Source: Bacillus sp. USDA818B3_A (lineage in GTDB: Bacteria; Bacillota; Bacilli; Bacillales; Cytobacillaceae). From it: a DNA stretch of 64,000 nt. Location of the stretch: positions 186,001 to 250,000 of the forward strand of contig NZ_JAABNN010000005.1 of assembly GCF_009928415.1 (NCBI RefSeq), in the 5' to 3' direction. Made by a program: the position numbers and the translations under genes. The notes under the pieces are model-generated. The model saw nothing but the letters and a program-made list of their open reading frames with translations. It had not been told where the DNA came from and did no database searches. Positions 9,743 through 17,717 of this stretch are shown piece after piece. Numbering within the stretch: the first letter of the stretch is position 1; every line of letters starts with the position of its first letter.

Positions 9743-10099
9743 TTATTCCCCAATGGTTTGACGGTCAGGTGCAGAATAAGCAATAATCATACGGCACGGC
9801 TCCCAACTTGTTACCACTGCATTATGCGATACTCCCCGTGGAATTCTCAACATCATACCGGGTGAAAGATGGTGAACCTCATCCCCTAATGTATGGTCAC
9901 ATTCACCTGAAAGTACAAAAATATACTCTTCACAATTGGGATGTATATGTCTCGGGTTTGACTCACCAGCATTAATAAAAACCATGCCAAAAGTCATTTC
10001 ACAATCCGAATCTATCTCTTGGCCGCATAACCATTGAATCTTTCCCCACTCCATATCTAGAACATGTTTTTTTTCTTTTAAATCAGTAATTGTCGCCAT
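9743..10099 (-). CDS. Small single-domain cupin
   Basis: The 118-residue protein has the two cupin motifs. Motif 1 is NPRHIHPNCEEYIFVLSGE (H and E metal ligands). Motif 2 is around PRGVSHNAV with a late histidine. Such stand-alone cupins are often sugar or keto-acid isomerases or bind small sugar-derived ligands. It is the sixth gene of the catabolic operon, between the binding lipoprotein gene and UPF0261. The metal-ligand histidines are all present, so it is likely a metal-dependent isomerase or epimerase of the imported compound; that role is inference. Confidence 0.85.
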   Translation of the reverse strand: MATITDLKEKKHVLDMEWGKIQWLCGQEIDSDCEMTFGMVFINAGESNPRHIHPNCEEYIFVLSGECDHTLGDEVHHLSPGMMLRIPRGVSHNAVVTSWEPCRMIIAYSAPDRQTIGE

Positions 10100-10207
10100 T
10101 TTCTCATCTCCTTATAATTTTAAAGATTTGGCATGACCATTTATCGAAAATCCTGGCATCAGAATCATCTCGTTTTTACAAATGGATCATGCCCTCCTGA
10201 TAGTTAA

Positions 10208-11725
10208 CTATTTTAAAGAAGCCTCACGATCCTTGTATGCTTGATTCATTTCCTTGATAATTTTTTGGTACGTAGCATCTTTCTTAAGCTGGGCAACCAG
10301 TTTATCCCATGCCTCAATTGGCTCTTTCCCCATAATAACTTTAATTTTTAAATCATTGATTTTTTTATCATAATCAGCACCCATAGTTAATTGTGTTTGG
10401 GAAACCAATCCGATAGATGGATCTGGTTCACTTATAGGTTCTTTTTCATCAATAATCTTTTTATTCCGATCAAATATTTCCTTTGGCATCCCCGGTGCAT
10501 AGGCATACATATAGGGATCAAATTTCATAAACATTTTTCCAAATGCCCCAACACCTACACTATCTTTTACAGCTTGTTCTGTAGTTACCTTAAATCCATC
10601 TTCTTCGTTAAAATGCACACCCTTTATACCATAAAGAGTTAACGTACCACCTTCTTCGGATGCGCCGTAATCGATAAGTGATAAGATCTTTTTCATCTTC
10701 GCTTCAGGGACTGATTTAGGGATGGCAATACTGCCAATATATCCTCTATACTGTTCGGCATATGGTTCTTTCCCCGGTGCGCTAATGGCAACAAGCGGCT
10801 CCCAGTTAACCGTGTTATCCTTTTTCCACTGGTCGTAGGTCCAACGCCATGTTGCTTCAATCGTTTCGGCCGTAATACCAGCCCTGTTACCAGTGGCAAG
10901 ATCCCAGAATTGCGATTCCTGCATCACTGCATAATCAGGTGGAATTAAGCCCTCATTATATAATTTGTTTTTATACAATAAAGCATCTCGAATATCAGAG
11001 CCCAGTGTTACATCAACGAGTTTCCCGTTTTCTTCTTTCCATTTTCCTCTTGCACCCGTAAATACAGACTCAAGCCAATAATCCGCACGCATAGTGTACC
11101 CATATGTGGTATCTTGGCCGCCTGGTTTCTTCTCCTTAAAAGCCTTCATGACTTCATATAATTCATCAGTGGTTTTAGGAATCTCAAGCCCTAGCTTATC
11201 GAGCCAATCTTTCCTGATAGACGGGGTAACAAAGCCATCCAAAGGTCTGGCAACTGGAACGACAAAGTTTTTCCCATCAATTGTTGTATTTTTCCAAATG
11301 ACCTCGGGATATTGTTTTAAGTTCTTTTTATCCTTCAGATAAGGGGTTAAATCCCAAAAGGCACCTTGTTTTACCAGCTTTTGAAAAACCGGATTTACGA
11401 CATCATCAATTTTAATAAGATCGGGTAGATCACCTGAGCTTAAGACAACATTTAATCTGTCTAAATAATCTGGACCTGCCACCCAAGTAATATCTAAGTC
11501 TGTATTTGTTTTCTTTTCTAACTCTTTTAACACAGGATTATCCTTTGAAGGTGGTTGTGCAATTGTAAAATCAGACATAATCGAAATTTTAACCGGTCCT
11601 TTTTGACCAGCTGAACTTTCCTCTGTATTGGAACATCCGGCTAACACCGAGCTAAATAATACCCCTGTGACCAATATGGAGGTAAACCATTTTCTTTTTG
11701 AAACCCCTGTATTTCTACTCATCAT
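10208..11725 (-). CDS. Extracellular solute-binding lipoprotein, LplA type
   Basis: The 505-residue precursor has a basic start, a hydrophobic stretch and a lipobox L28-A29-G30-C31, so it is anchored to the outer face of the membrane. The mature protein has the long (about 475-residue) fold of the LplA/YtcQ branch, with segments such as GDLPDLIKIDD, KNFVVPVARP and IRKDWLDKLGLEIPKTTDE. It captures a sugar or oligosaccharide for the two permeases encoded just upstream. The substrate is not readable. The operon encodes no ATPase, and in Bacillus such importers borrow the shared MsmX ATPase, which is inferred here. Confidence 0.9.
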   Translation of the reverse strand: MMSRNTGVSKRKWFTSILVTGVLFSSVLAGCSNTEESSAGQKGPVKISIMSDFTIAQPPSKDNPVLKELEKKTNTDLDITWVAGPDYLDRLNVVLSSGDLPDLIKIDDVVNPVFQKLVKQGAFWDLTPYLKDKKNLKQYPEVIWKNTTIDGKNFVVPVARPLDGFVTPSIRKDWLDKLGLEIPKTTDELYEVMKAFKEKKPGGQDTTYGYTMRADYWLESVFTGARGKWKEENGKLVDVTLGSDIRDALLYKNKLYNEGLIPPDYAVMQESQFWDLATGNRAGITAETIEATWRWTYDQWKKDNTVNWEPLVAISAPGKEPYAEQYRGYIGSIAIPKSVPEAKMKKILSLIDYGASEEGGTLTLYGIKGVHFNEEDGFKVTTEQAVKDSVGVGAFGKMFMKFDPYMYAYAPGMPKEIFDRNKKIIDEKEPISEPDPSIGLVSQTQLTMGADYDKKINDLKIKVIMGKEPIEAWDKLVAQLKKDATYQKIIKEMNQAYKDREASLK

Positions 11726-11755
11726 ATACTGCCCCCCTCATTTACAATAATTGGA

Positions 11756-12637
11756 TTACTCTTTAATGGAACCTAACATTACACCCTTTGAAAAATGTTT
11801 TTGTAAAAATGGATAGACTAATAGAATTGGCAGTGTAGAAAGGACCACTGCTGCCATTTTTATTGTTTGTGTAGGAATCTGCTGGTCTGAGACCATTTCA
11901 ACCGCCGCTGCACCGCCCGTTGATGTATCTGAATCAATCAACATATTTCTCAACACAACCTGCAGAGGTACTTTGTCAAAGTCATTTATATAAAGTATTG
12001 CGTTAAAGAAAGTATTCCAGTAAGCAACAGCATAAAATAATCCAAATGCAACCATTGCTGGCAGCGATAACGGCAGAACAATTCGAAAAAATATCCCCAA
12101 ATCGTTACAACCGTCCATTTTAGCTGCTTCTTCTAATTCAATTGGAATGCTATCAAAAAAGCTTTTCATCAAAATAACGTACCATCCGCTAGTAAGGACT
12201 GGAAGAATTAATGACCATACACTATTAATTAAACCTAGATCCCTTACCAAAATGTATTGTGGAATAATTCCAGGATGAAATAAAATGGTAAATAGAATTA
12301 ACATTAACATGATCTTTCTCCCTCTTAATCGTTTACGAGAGATAGAAAATGCCATTCCGGCTGTTACCACAAGGCTTAAGGCTGTTCCTACAGTCGCTAA
12401 AAAAGTACTTACACCAAGAGATTTAATAAAAGCTGAGGTGTTGAGCAAATATTTATAAGCCGCAAGTGTCCATTCAGTTGGAAACAATATAAATCCATTC
12501 TTTTCAACAAACTCTTGGGGTGTAGCAAATGAAACGACAAAAACATAGTAAAGAGGGAATAAAGTTACAAGCCCAATTATGGTTAGTACAGTATAGTTAA
12601 AAAAATTAAATAAGCGATCCCCAGAACTTTCTCTCAT
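11756..12637 (-). CDS. Carbohydrate ABC permease, LplC/MalG type
   Basis: The 293-residue membrane protein has six segments. The cytoplasmic EAA loop, ELEEAAKMDGCNDLGIFF (conserved G and following LP), docks on the ATPase. The start TVLTIIGLVTLFPLYYVFVV and the C-terminal KHFSKGVMLGSIKE are typical of the LplC/YtcP branch. It lies 16 bases after the partner permease gene and 30 bases before the lipoprotein gene. With them it forms an importer for a sugar-like compound, needing an ATPase encoded elsewhere. Confidence 0.9.
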   Translation of the reverse strand: MRESSGDRLFNFFNYTVLTIIGLVTLFPLYYVFVVSFATPQEFVEKNGFILFPTEWTLAAYKYLLNTSAFIKSLGVSTFLATVGTALSLVVTAGMAFSISRKRLRGRKIMLMLILFTILFHPGIIPQYILVRDLGLINSVWSLILPVLTSGWYVILMKSFFDSIPIELEEAAKMDGCNDLGIFFRIVLPLSLPAMVAFGLFYAVAYWNTFFNAILYINDFDKVPLQVVLRNMLIDSDTSTGGAAAVEMVSDQQIPTQTIKMAAVVLSTLPILLVYPFLQKHFSKGVMLGSIKE

Positions 12638-12653
12638 CTCTTCCCCCTCATTC

Positions 12654-13670
12654 TTAATAGATTCCTTCTTCCCCGAAACGCTCTGCTAACCAGTTAGCAA
12701 ACACTACTAGTACTAACCCGATTACTGATTTAAACAAGCCCACTGCTGTGGTATAGCTAAATTGGCCGCTTTGGATACCGTTCCGATATACATATGTTTC
12801 AAATACATCAGCTACATTAGAGACGGCACCGTTTGCCATTAAAAATACCTGTTCAAAACCCACATCCATAATGCTTCCAAGTCGCAATATAAACAGAACA
12901 ATAATGACATTTTTTATCCCTGGTAAGGTAATGTGCCAGATTTGTCTGAGTTTGCTCGCACCATCTATTTTGGCTGCTTCATATAATTGAGGATTTACTC
13001 CTGCAACAGCTGCGAGGAAAATGATTGTCCCCCAGCCCGTTTCTTTCCAAATATTTTGCCCTACTAACAGATACCAAAATGTTCCTTCGTTGGTCAGGAA
13101 GTCAAAGCTTTTCAATCCGATTTTCTCAAGTAAGAGATTGATGATACCAGTAGACTCAGCTAGTAATAAGAATGAGATTCCTGCAATGATGACCCAAGAA
13201 AGAAAATGAGGCAAATATACAATTGATTGAATAGACCGTTTAAATACTTTCGATCGTATTTCATTTAGCAATATTGCTAGGAGGATTGGTATCGGGAAAA
13301 AGAAAACTAGATTTAATAAGCTAATCATCATCGTATTACGAAAAAGGATAAGAAAATCCGGGTTAGTAAAAAATCTTTCAAAATGAGCTAAACCCACCCA
13401 TTCACTATCTAAGATTCCAAGATAGGGCGAATATTCTTGAAATGAAATTATAATCCCCCACATCGGAATAAATTTAAAAATGATAAAAAACAATATACCA
13501 GGGAGCATTAATAGATAAAGGAATTTATCACGTTTTAAATCCGCGTAAAACTTTGATCTTTTCTTCTTTTTTTCAATCACTTGTGAAGAAGAAGTTACTG
13601 TAGACACGGTTTCCAATTCGAAACACAACCTTTCTATAATCCTTACAGATTGGTTCCAAGATAAAATCAT
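12654..13670 (-). CDS. ABC permease, LplB type
   Basis: The protein has up to 338 residues. The first 40 are polar, then RDKFLYLLMLPGILFFIIFK starts the first of six membrane segments. The EAA loop is LYEAAKIDGASKLRQIWHI. It belongs to the LplB/YtcP permease branch (polysaccharide/oligosaccharide import) and pairs with the LplC-type permease. The start is uncertain: the ATG at 13670 has a poor binding site, while a TTG about 20 codons later follows AAAGG at a long spacing. The hydrophobic core is unaffected by this choice. Confidence 0.87.
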   Translation of the reverse strand: MILSWNQSVRIIERLCFELETVSTVTSSSQVIEKKKKRSKFYADLKRDKFLYLLMLPGILFFIIFKFIPMWGIIISFQEYSPYLGILDSEWVGLAHFERFFTNPDFLILFRNTMMISLLNLVFFFPIPILLAILLNEIRSKVFKRSIQSIVYLPHFLSWVIIAGISFLLLAESTGIINLLLEKIGLKSFDFLTNEGTFWYLLVGQNIWKETGWGTIIFLAAVAGVNPQLYEAAKIDGASKLRQIWHITLPGIKNVIIVLFILRLGSIMDVGFEQVFLMANGAVSNVADVFETYVYRNGIQSGQFSYTTAVGLFKSVIGLVLVVFANWLAERFGEEGIY

Positions 13671-13732
13671 AGCTGCTATCTCTATTAAAACGATTTCATT
13701 TTAATGGTGATAACAGCTATTTTAAAAATTTA

Positions 13733-14500
13733 CTAATCGGTTGTTTTGACCAGTAAACCCTGTTTAATAAAGGAATAACAATCCTTCATTCCACCTATGA
13801 CACTGCTTCCACTTTCCTCGTCAGCAGATATCCATCCACTATACTTAATATCGTCAATTGCTTTAAAAACTGGTGAAAAATCGATATCTCCTTTTCCAAG
13901 GACTCTCCAATCTCCATCAGCAAAATCCTTCAGATGGAAGTTATCAATCACTCCTCCAAAACTTTGAATGACTTCTGATATATTCGTAATACCTGATTTT
14001 ACAAGATGGGCAGTATCAACGGTTAACCCAACCGTTTTATTTTTAGCTTTTTCAAAAAATACATCAAAATCATCTCTATACATAACTGGGTTATTATAGT
14101 GGTGATGAAGGGATAGCTTTACACCAAACTGTTCTGCTTCTTTTCCCAGTTCGGAGAACAAATCTGCGAACTTGCGTATATCATCCACTCCAACCTGATC
14201 TCTTGGAATTAAATGACAAAAGATAATCAGATCCGTTCCCGCTTTTTCTGCAAATTTAAAAACCCGTCGCAGCTGTTCTTTATTCTTGTCATCAAGAATT
14301 CCTGCAGTAATTAACCCGGAAGCTAGTCCAGGGGATGTATCCCAATCTGCTAGAAATCTTTCTGGTTTATCTAAATACTGTGCATACTGCCCAATCTTTA
14401 ATTGGAGACCATCGTAACCAATGGAACGATAGTTCTGAAAAAGAGAAGCTTGTTCTTCAATGGTTTCTGTTGGTCTTGAAAAAGCCAATTTTTCCGTCAT
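13733..14500 (-). CDS. Sugar phosphate isomerase/epimerase-like TIM barrel
   Basis: The 255-residue protein has the AP-endonuclease-2 type TIM barrel of the IolE/xylose-isomerase-like group. Seen metal-ligand strands: LIIFCHLIP, KLSLHHHYNNP, VGLTVDTAHLVKSG, NFHLKDFADGDW and ISADEESG. Its start overlaps the stop of the oxidoreductase gene by 4 bases. An oxidoreductase plus this type of isomerase is the usual toolkit for inositol-like or rare-sugar catabolism. The exact substrate cannot be read. It would act in the cytoplasm on the compound delivered by the LplABC-type importer. Confidence 0.87.
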   Translation of the reverse strand: MTEKLAFSRPTETIEEQASLFQNYRSIGYDGLQLKIGQYAQYLDKPERFLADWDTSPGLASGLITAGILDDKNKEQLRRVFKFAEKAGTDLIIFCHLIPRDQVGVDDIRKFADLFSELGKEAEQFGVKLSLHHHYNNPVMYRDDFDVFFEKAKNKTVGLTVDTAHLVKSGITNISEVIQSFGGVIDNFHLKDFADGDWRVLGKGDIDFSPVFKAIDDIKYSGWISADEESGSSVIGGMKDCYSFIKQGLLVKTTD

Positions 14501-15495
14501 ACTAATACCCCTTGCTTAAAGGTGACGATTCTTTTTTCATTTGCAGCTCTATAGGCAGCATCAAGTAATGCAACCGTTTTCAAATTATCGATAGAACTAT
14601 TTGGAGCTTCCTGTCCTGTTTCTATTGAAGTTAGTAACTGATTGATCCCCCCGAACGTAGCTTCTTCTCTTGAAATATGATTCTCCCAAGTTTGAACCGG
14701 CTCTCTTTCACCATTTCGGTACAGTTTTACAGAAGTATGATTTGCGACTAAGGTTCCTGTTTCACCAATTAGAGTCATTTCATTTTTCCGGTATGTACTG
14801 GAAAAACTTTGAACATAGGTTACAATGGTGCCATTTTCAAAGGCTACTAAAACAGTGGAATCAGTTTCACCTTTACAATCTATCGCAGATGAGGAACGGG
14901 TTAAGCAGGCAACTGATGCTGGATTAGAACCAAGAACTAACCTAAAACCGTCAAACCAGTGAATCCCCATAACGGACATAGCATGTCGTTCGCAATTTAA
15001 CCGCCAGCCTTGGTCCTGCCTGAAAAACATCTCATTAAAGATGATTTGTGTAACATTTCCAACTGTCCCCCGACCAACTATTTCCTTCATTAATTCAAAC
15101 GGATAATGACGTCTAAAGTTTTGGTTTACAGAAATAGGGACTTTATGCTCTTTAGCCTTTTCCGTTATTTCGATTGCTTCTTGAATAGAATCCGAAAAAG
15201 GTTTTTCAACAAAAATTGGAAATCCCGCTTCTATTAGCGGAAATAGAATATCTTTTCTGATTGAAGTTGGAGTACAAACAACAGCTACATCAACATTACT
15301 AAATTGAATAAAATCTTCTAAGCTAGTAAACCTGTTAGGTATTCCAAATTTGTCTGCTCTCTCTTTTAAAATGGCAGGATTTGAGTCACAAATTGCAGTT
15401 ACTTTCACACGATCACTCTTACCTTTGTACCCTTCTAAATGCAATTCTGTTACTCCACCAGCACCAATAAGACCTATATTAAAACATTTACCCAT
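14497..15495 (-). CDS. Gfo/Idh/MocA family oxidoreductase
   Basis: The 332-residue protein has an N-terminal NAD(P)-binding Rossmann fold with GLIGAGGVTELHLEGY, a second strand ending in CDSNPAIL, VVCTPTSIRKDI, and the family signature VEKPFSDS. The C-terminal alpha/beta domain (about 130-330) contains MSVMGIHWFDGFRLVLG, with the usual H-x3-D active-site pattern. It oxidises a hydroxyl of a sugar, inositol or amino-sugar. It is the first gene of the operon, directly after the TTGACT/TAAAAT promoter with the XRE-type operators. Confidence 0.9.
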   Translation of the reverse strand: MGKCFNIGLIGAGGVTELHLEGYKGKSDRVKVTAICDSNPAILKERADKFGIPNRFTSLEDFIQFSNVDVAVVCTPTSIRKDILFPLIEAGFPIFVEKPFSDSIQEAIEITEKAKEHKVPISVNQNFRRHYPFELMKEIVGRGTVGNVTQIIFNEMFFRQDQGWRLNCERHAMSVMGIHWFDGFRLVLGSNPASVACLTRSSSAIDCKGETDSTVLVAFENGTIVTYVQSFSSTYRKNEMTLIGETGTLVANHTSVKLYRNGEREPVQTWENHISREEATFGGINQLLTSIETGQEAPNSSIDNLKTVALLDAAYRAANEKRIVTFKQGVLV

Positions 15496-15527
15496 ACAAG
15501 CTCACCCCTTATTCCTATTAAAAGCTA

Positions 15528-15579
15528 TTGAACCTTGTTCAACTGTTTTTATTTTAATTCAACTAAGTTTCCGAGTCAA
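15528..15579 (-). promoter_or_regulatory. Catabolic operon promoter with tandem TTCAACT operators
   Basis: On the minus strand, -35 TTGACT (15579-15574), a 17-base spacer and -10 TAAAAT (15556-15551) form a good sigma-A promoter. TTCAACTA (15558-15565) fills the spacer and TTCAACTG (15538-15545) covers the start point, exactly 20 bases apart. An additional inverted repeat TTGAAC-n3-GTTCAA spans 15528-15542. The same arrangement is found at the regulator's own promoter. Confidence 0.75.
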
Positions 15580-15779
15580 TATTATTTTTTTACTTTTTCA
15601 AAACTTTAGATTCTTTAAAAAATTCACTCATTTCCCACGATATCCTTCTTTAATACAAATTTTTTATTTTTAAATAGATAGTGATAAACAGTAAACAAAA
15701 TCTTTTTTTCAGGGGTGATCAAGCAATGGACTTTAACACTCAATAGAATCTAGAAATATTTTTTATATATAACAATGAA

Positions 15780-15807
15780 AAAAACAACTATTTTAAAATA
15801 GTTGTTT
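15780..15807 (-). terminator. Terminator of the XRE-cupin gene
   Basis: A perfect AT-rich inverted repeat (AACAACTATTTT and its complement) with flanking A/T runs lies just after the stop at 15817. Being symmetric, it could work in both directions. Confidence 0.75.
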
Positions 15808-15816
15808 TCAATAGTT

Positions 15817-16365
15817 CTATTCATCGGCTTTGGATTGGGTAAAAACGGCTAAGTATCTTACTTCATCCGTTAACGGTTCCAATCTATGCTCTTCAAGTGA
15901 ATCAAAATAAATACTGTCCCCGGTGCTAAGTGTATATTGATTATTACCGACTATATATTTCATTACACCATCAAGTACATAAATAAACTCTTCACCTGTA
16001 TGGGATAATGGTTTTTTATCTGTTTCACCTTTTTTAGCTACAAACAAATACGGCTGCATTAATTTATTTTGTCGTTCAACAGCAAAAGCAAAAAAAGAAT
16101 AACCTTTTTCAGTTTTAACTAATTGATCCATGCTTGTTTCTTTAGTGGTAAAAATAGTGCCCGACTCATCATGATCATCCAACAATGCTGAAACTTTGGT
16201 TCCTAATGTTTCCGCAATCTTTACAAGTGTTGCTATTGGAGGAACCGTCTTTCCATTTTCTATTTTAGATAGCAAACTTTTGGAAAATCCACATGCATCT
16301 GCAATATCAGATAAATTTCGATTTTGTTCTTTACGCAGTTTTCGAATCTTTTGTCCCAAATCCAT
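15817..16365 (-). CDS. XRE-family regulator with C-terminal cupin sensor
   Basis: The 182-residue protein has an N-terminal helix-turn-helix (about 5-60), with RNLSDIADACGFSKSLLSKI and a following ENGKTVPPIATL. A C-terminal cupin (about 105-180) contains HTGEEFIYVLDG and DSLEEHRLEP. Such HTH-cupin regulators sense small ligands, often of the pathway they control. The ATG at 16365 is chosen because AGGTG precedes it by 9 bases. The regulator gene, the catabolic operon and the TauE gene each have TTCAACTA operators in front, so it probably represses all three and itself. Confidence 0.9.
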   Translation of the reverse strand: MDLGQKIRKLRKEQNRNLSDIADACGFSKSLLSKIENGKTVPPIATLVKIAETLGTKVSALLDDHDESGTIFTTKETSMDQLVKTEKGYSFFAFAVERQNKLMQPYLFVAKKGETDKKPLSHTGEEFIYVLDGVMKYIVGNNQYTLSTGDSIYFDSLEEHRLEPLTDEVRYLAVFTQSKADE

Positions 16366-16392
16366 CCACAATCACACCTAATTTTAATTTTA

Positions 16393-16434
16393 TTCAACTA
16401 TGTTTAGTTTATTTCAACTAGATAATTTAGTCAA
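16393..16434 (-). promoter_or_regulatory. Promoter of the XRE-cupin gene with tandem operators
   Basis: On the minus strand, -35 TTGACT (16434-16429), a 17-base spacer and -10 TAAACT (16411-16406). TTCAACTA at 16413-16420 lies in the spacer and TTCAACTATGTTTAG at 16393-16407 covers -10/+1, again exactly 20 bases apart. The architecture copies that of the catabolic operon, indicating autoregulation. Confidence 0.75.
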
Positions 16435-16455
16435 AGGATTTCTTATATTAAGATA

Positions 16456-17229
16456 TTAAAAGGGAAATAAATTCTGCAAGATTAATTTAATGGCTCCTAT
16501 CATACCTAAAATTAATATTATCCTCTGAAAAATGTGTTGAGAAATATACTTTACTATTTTAATTCCAATATAAGCGCCAATAAAAATAAAAGGAGTAATC
16601 CAAAGATTGATTTGAAAGGAATGTACAGTAATCATTCCTAATCCAATGTAAAAAGGAACTTTTATTATATTTACAACTAAATAAAACCAAGCTCCTGTCC
16701 CAATAAACTCGGTTTTTGGAAGGTCTTTAGCTATTAAGTATATTGACATAATCACGCCTGATACATTTCCAATCATGGTAGCAAAACCAGCCAATATTCC
16801 TATAAAATAGGTGAACCAAGTTGAATCGAATAAATGATCATTAACCTTAGAATGGATAAAGTCCTTGCAAATTTGCAGAACCAATAAAACAAAAATTAAT
16901 AAACCAAGTAAGAGAGTCAGCTGTTCACTATTGACTTTCCACAATACAAAAAAGCCGATTAAGAGCCCTGCAAAAACCCAAGGTATTAGTGAAAATAAGT
17001 GTTTCCAAACGACACTACGGCGATAATAAATTACAGCGAATAAATCACCAATAATTAACATCGGAAGCATCATACCTACTGTTTCTTTTGCAGGAAAAAC
17101 CTGAACCAAAAGAGTGAGATTAAAAATTCCCAAAGTAGCAATTGCTGTCTTGGCTACACCTATTAAACATCCTACAATGATAGAAATGATCCATTCAATT
17201 GGACTAAAAGAGGGAAAAATATTTTCCAC
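16456..17229 (-). CDS. TauE/SafE family membrane permease
   Basis: The 257-residue protein has about eight hydrophobic segments in two repeats. The first repeat contains IISIIVGCLIGVAKTAI and PMLIIGDLFAVIYYRRSV, and the second has ILAGFATMIGNVSGVIMSIYL. This is the family of sulfonate, sulfite and organic anion exporters or importers (TauE/SafE, DUF81). A perfect copy of the XRE-type operator lies 165 bases upstream. The protein is therefore probably part of the same regulon and may export a by-product or import an organic anion related to the pathway. Confidence 0.85.
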   Translation of the reverse strand: MENIFPSFSPIEWIISIIVGCLIGVAKTAIATLGIFNLTLLVQVFPAKETVGMMLPMLIIGDLFAVIYYRRSVVWKHLFSLIPWVFAGLLIGFFVLWKVNSEQLTLLLGLLIFVLLVLQICKDFIHSKVNDHLFDSTWFTYFIGILAGFATMIGNVSGVIMSIYLIAKDLPKTEFIGTGAWFYLVVNIIKVPFYIGLGMITVHSFQINLWITPFIFIGAYIGIKIVKYISQHIFQRIILILGMIGAIKLILQNLFPF

Positions 17230-17394
17230 CCGCCTTTCATTTTTCAGGAATGATTGAAATTAATTTATTTATTAAGAAGAACAAGAAGCCAGACTAAACC
17301 AATCCCACTAATCAACATTCTCTCTTTTTTATTTCCTAATAACTTTTGCAGCCAATTTAAACAAATCAAGCTCCACTTTCTTTAATTTATGGAT

Positions 17395-17409
17395 TTCAAC
17401 ATAGTTGAA
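17395..17409 (-). promoter_or_regulatory. XRE-type operator in front of the TauE/SafE gene
   Basis: TTCAACATAGTTGAA is a perfect inverted repeat (6-base arms, 3-base centre). It is the most symmetric copy of the TTCAACTA motif found at the catabolic operon and at the regulator gene. Confidence 0.7.
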
Positions 17410-17667
17410 TAATATGAAACTTATGAATTTAAAGTTTATTATATAGATAAATTACTAAAAATAGAAGTGTTTTATTTAAAGATTGTTAGAATCACTACCT
17501 TCAAAACCTGGATTAAATAACTATTTCAAAGGACATTATTCCACTTTATATGATGAAAGATATTTAATTTTCTAAAGAATATCTTTAGTTTTTACGGGTT
17601 AATTGTTATTAGTAACAGGCTAAAATAGAAGGATAATAGAATGAGAGGAGGATAGTTAGAGTTTCTT

Positions 17668-17681
17668 TGTAAGCGCTTTAT
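17668..17681 (+). promoter_or_regulatory. cre-like box upstream of the secreted xylanase gene
   Basis: TGTAAGCGCTTTAT matches the CcpA consensus at 12 of 14 positions, including the central CG. It lies 36 bases before the start codon, so it probably serves glucose repression. Confidence 0.6.
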
Positions 17682-17717
17682 ATACCGTATATTAAATTTT
17701 ATGGGGGAATGCAGTAA

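Larger units (their letters stand above)
15496..15816. other. Intergenic control region of the catabolic operon
   Basis: It contains the operon promoter with tandem operators (15538-15579) and the terminator of the XRE-cupin gene (15780-15807). The remaining part is very AT-rich with no reading frame of note. Confidence 0.7.
17230..17717. other. Intergenic region between the TauE gene and the secreted xylanase gene
   Basis: Left part: leader of the TauE gene. An open frame on the minus strand (about 17265-17370, ending VWLLVLLNK) looks like a one-helix membrane peptide but has no convincing start. Middle: the operator at 17395-17409. Right: the xylanase promoter region, with a cre-like box at 17668-17681. 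No other gene was seen. Confidence 0.5.

Noticed and set aside
17265..17370. Minus-strand hydrophobic peptide frame before the TauE gene (ending VWLLVLLNK)
   Set aside because: Only unconvincing TTG starts without a spaced binding site; kept as a note in the gap entry.
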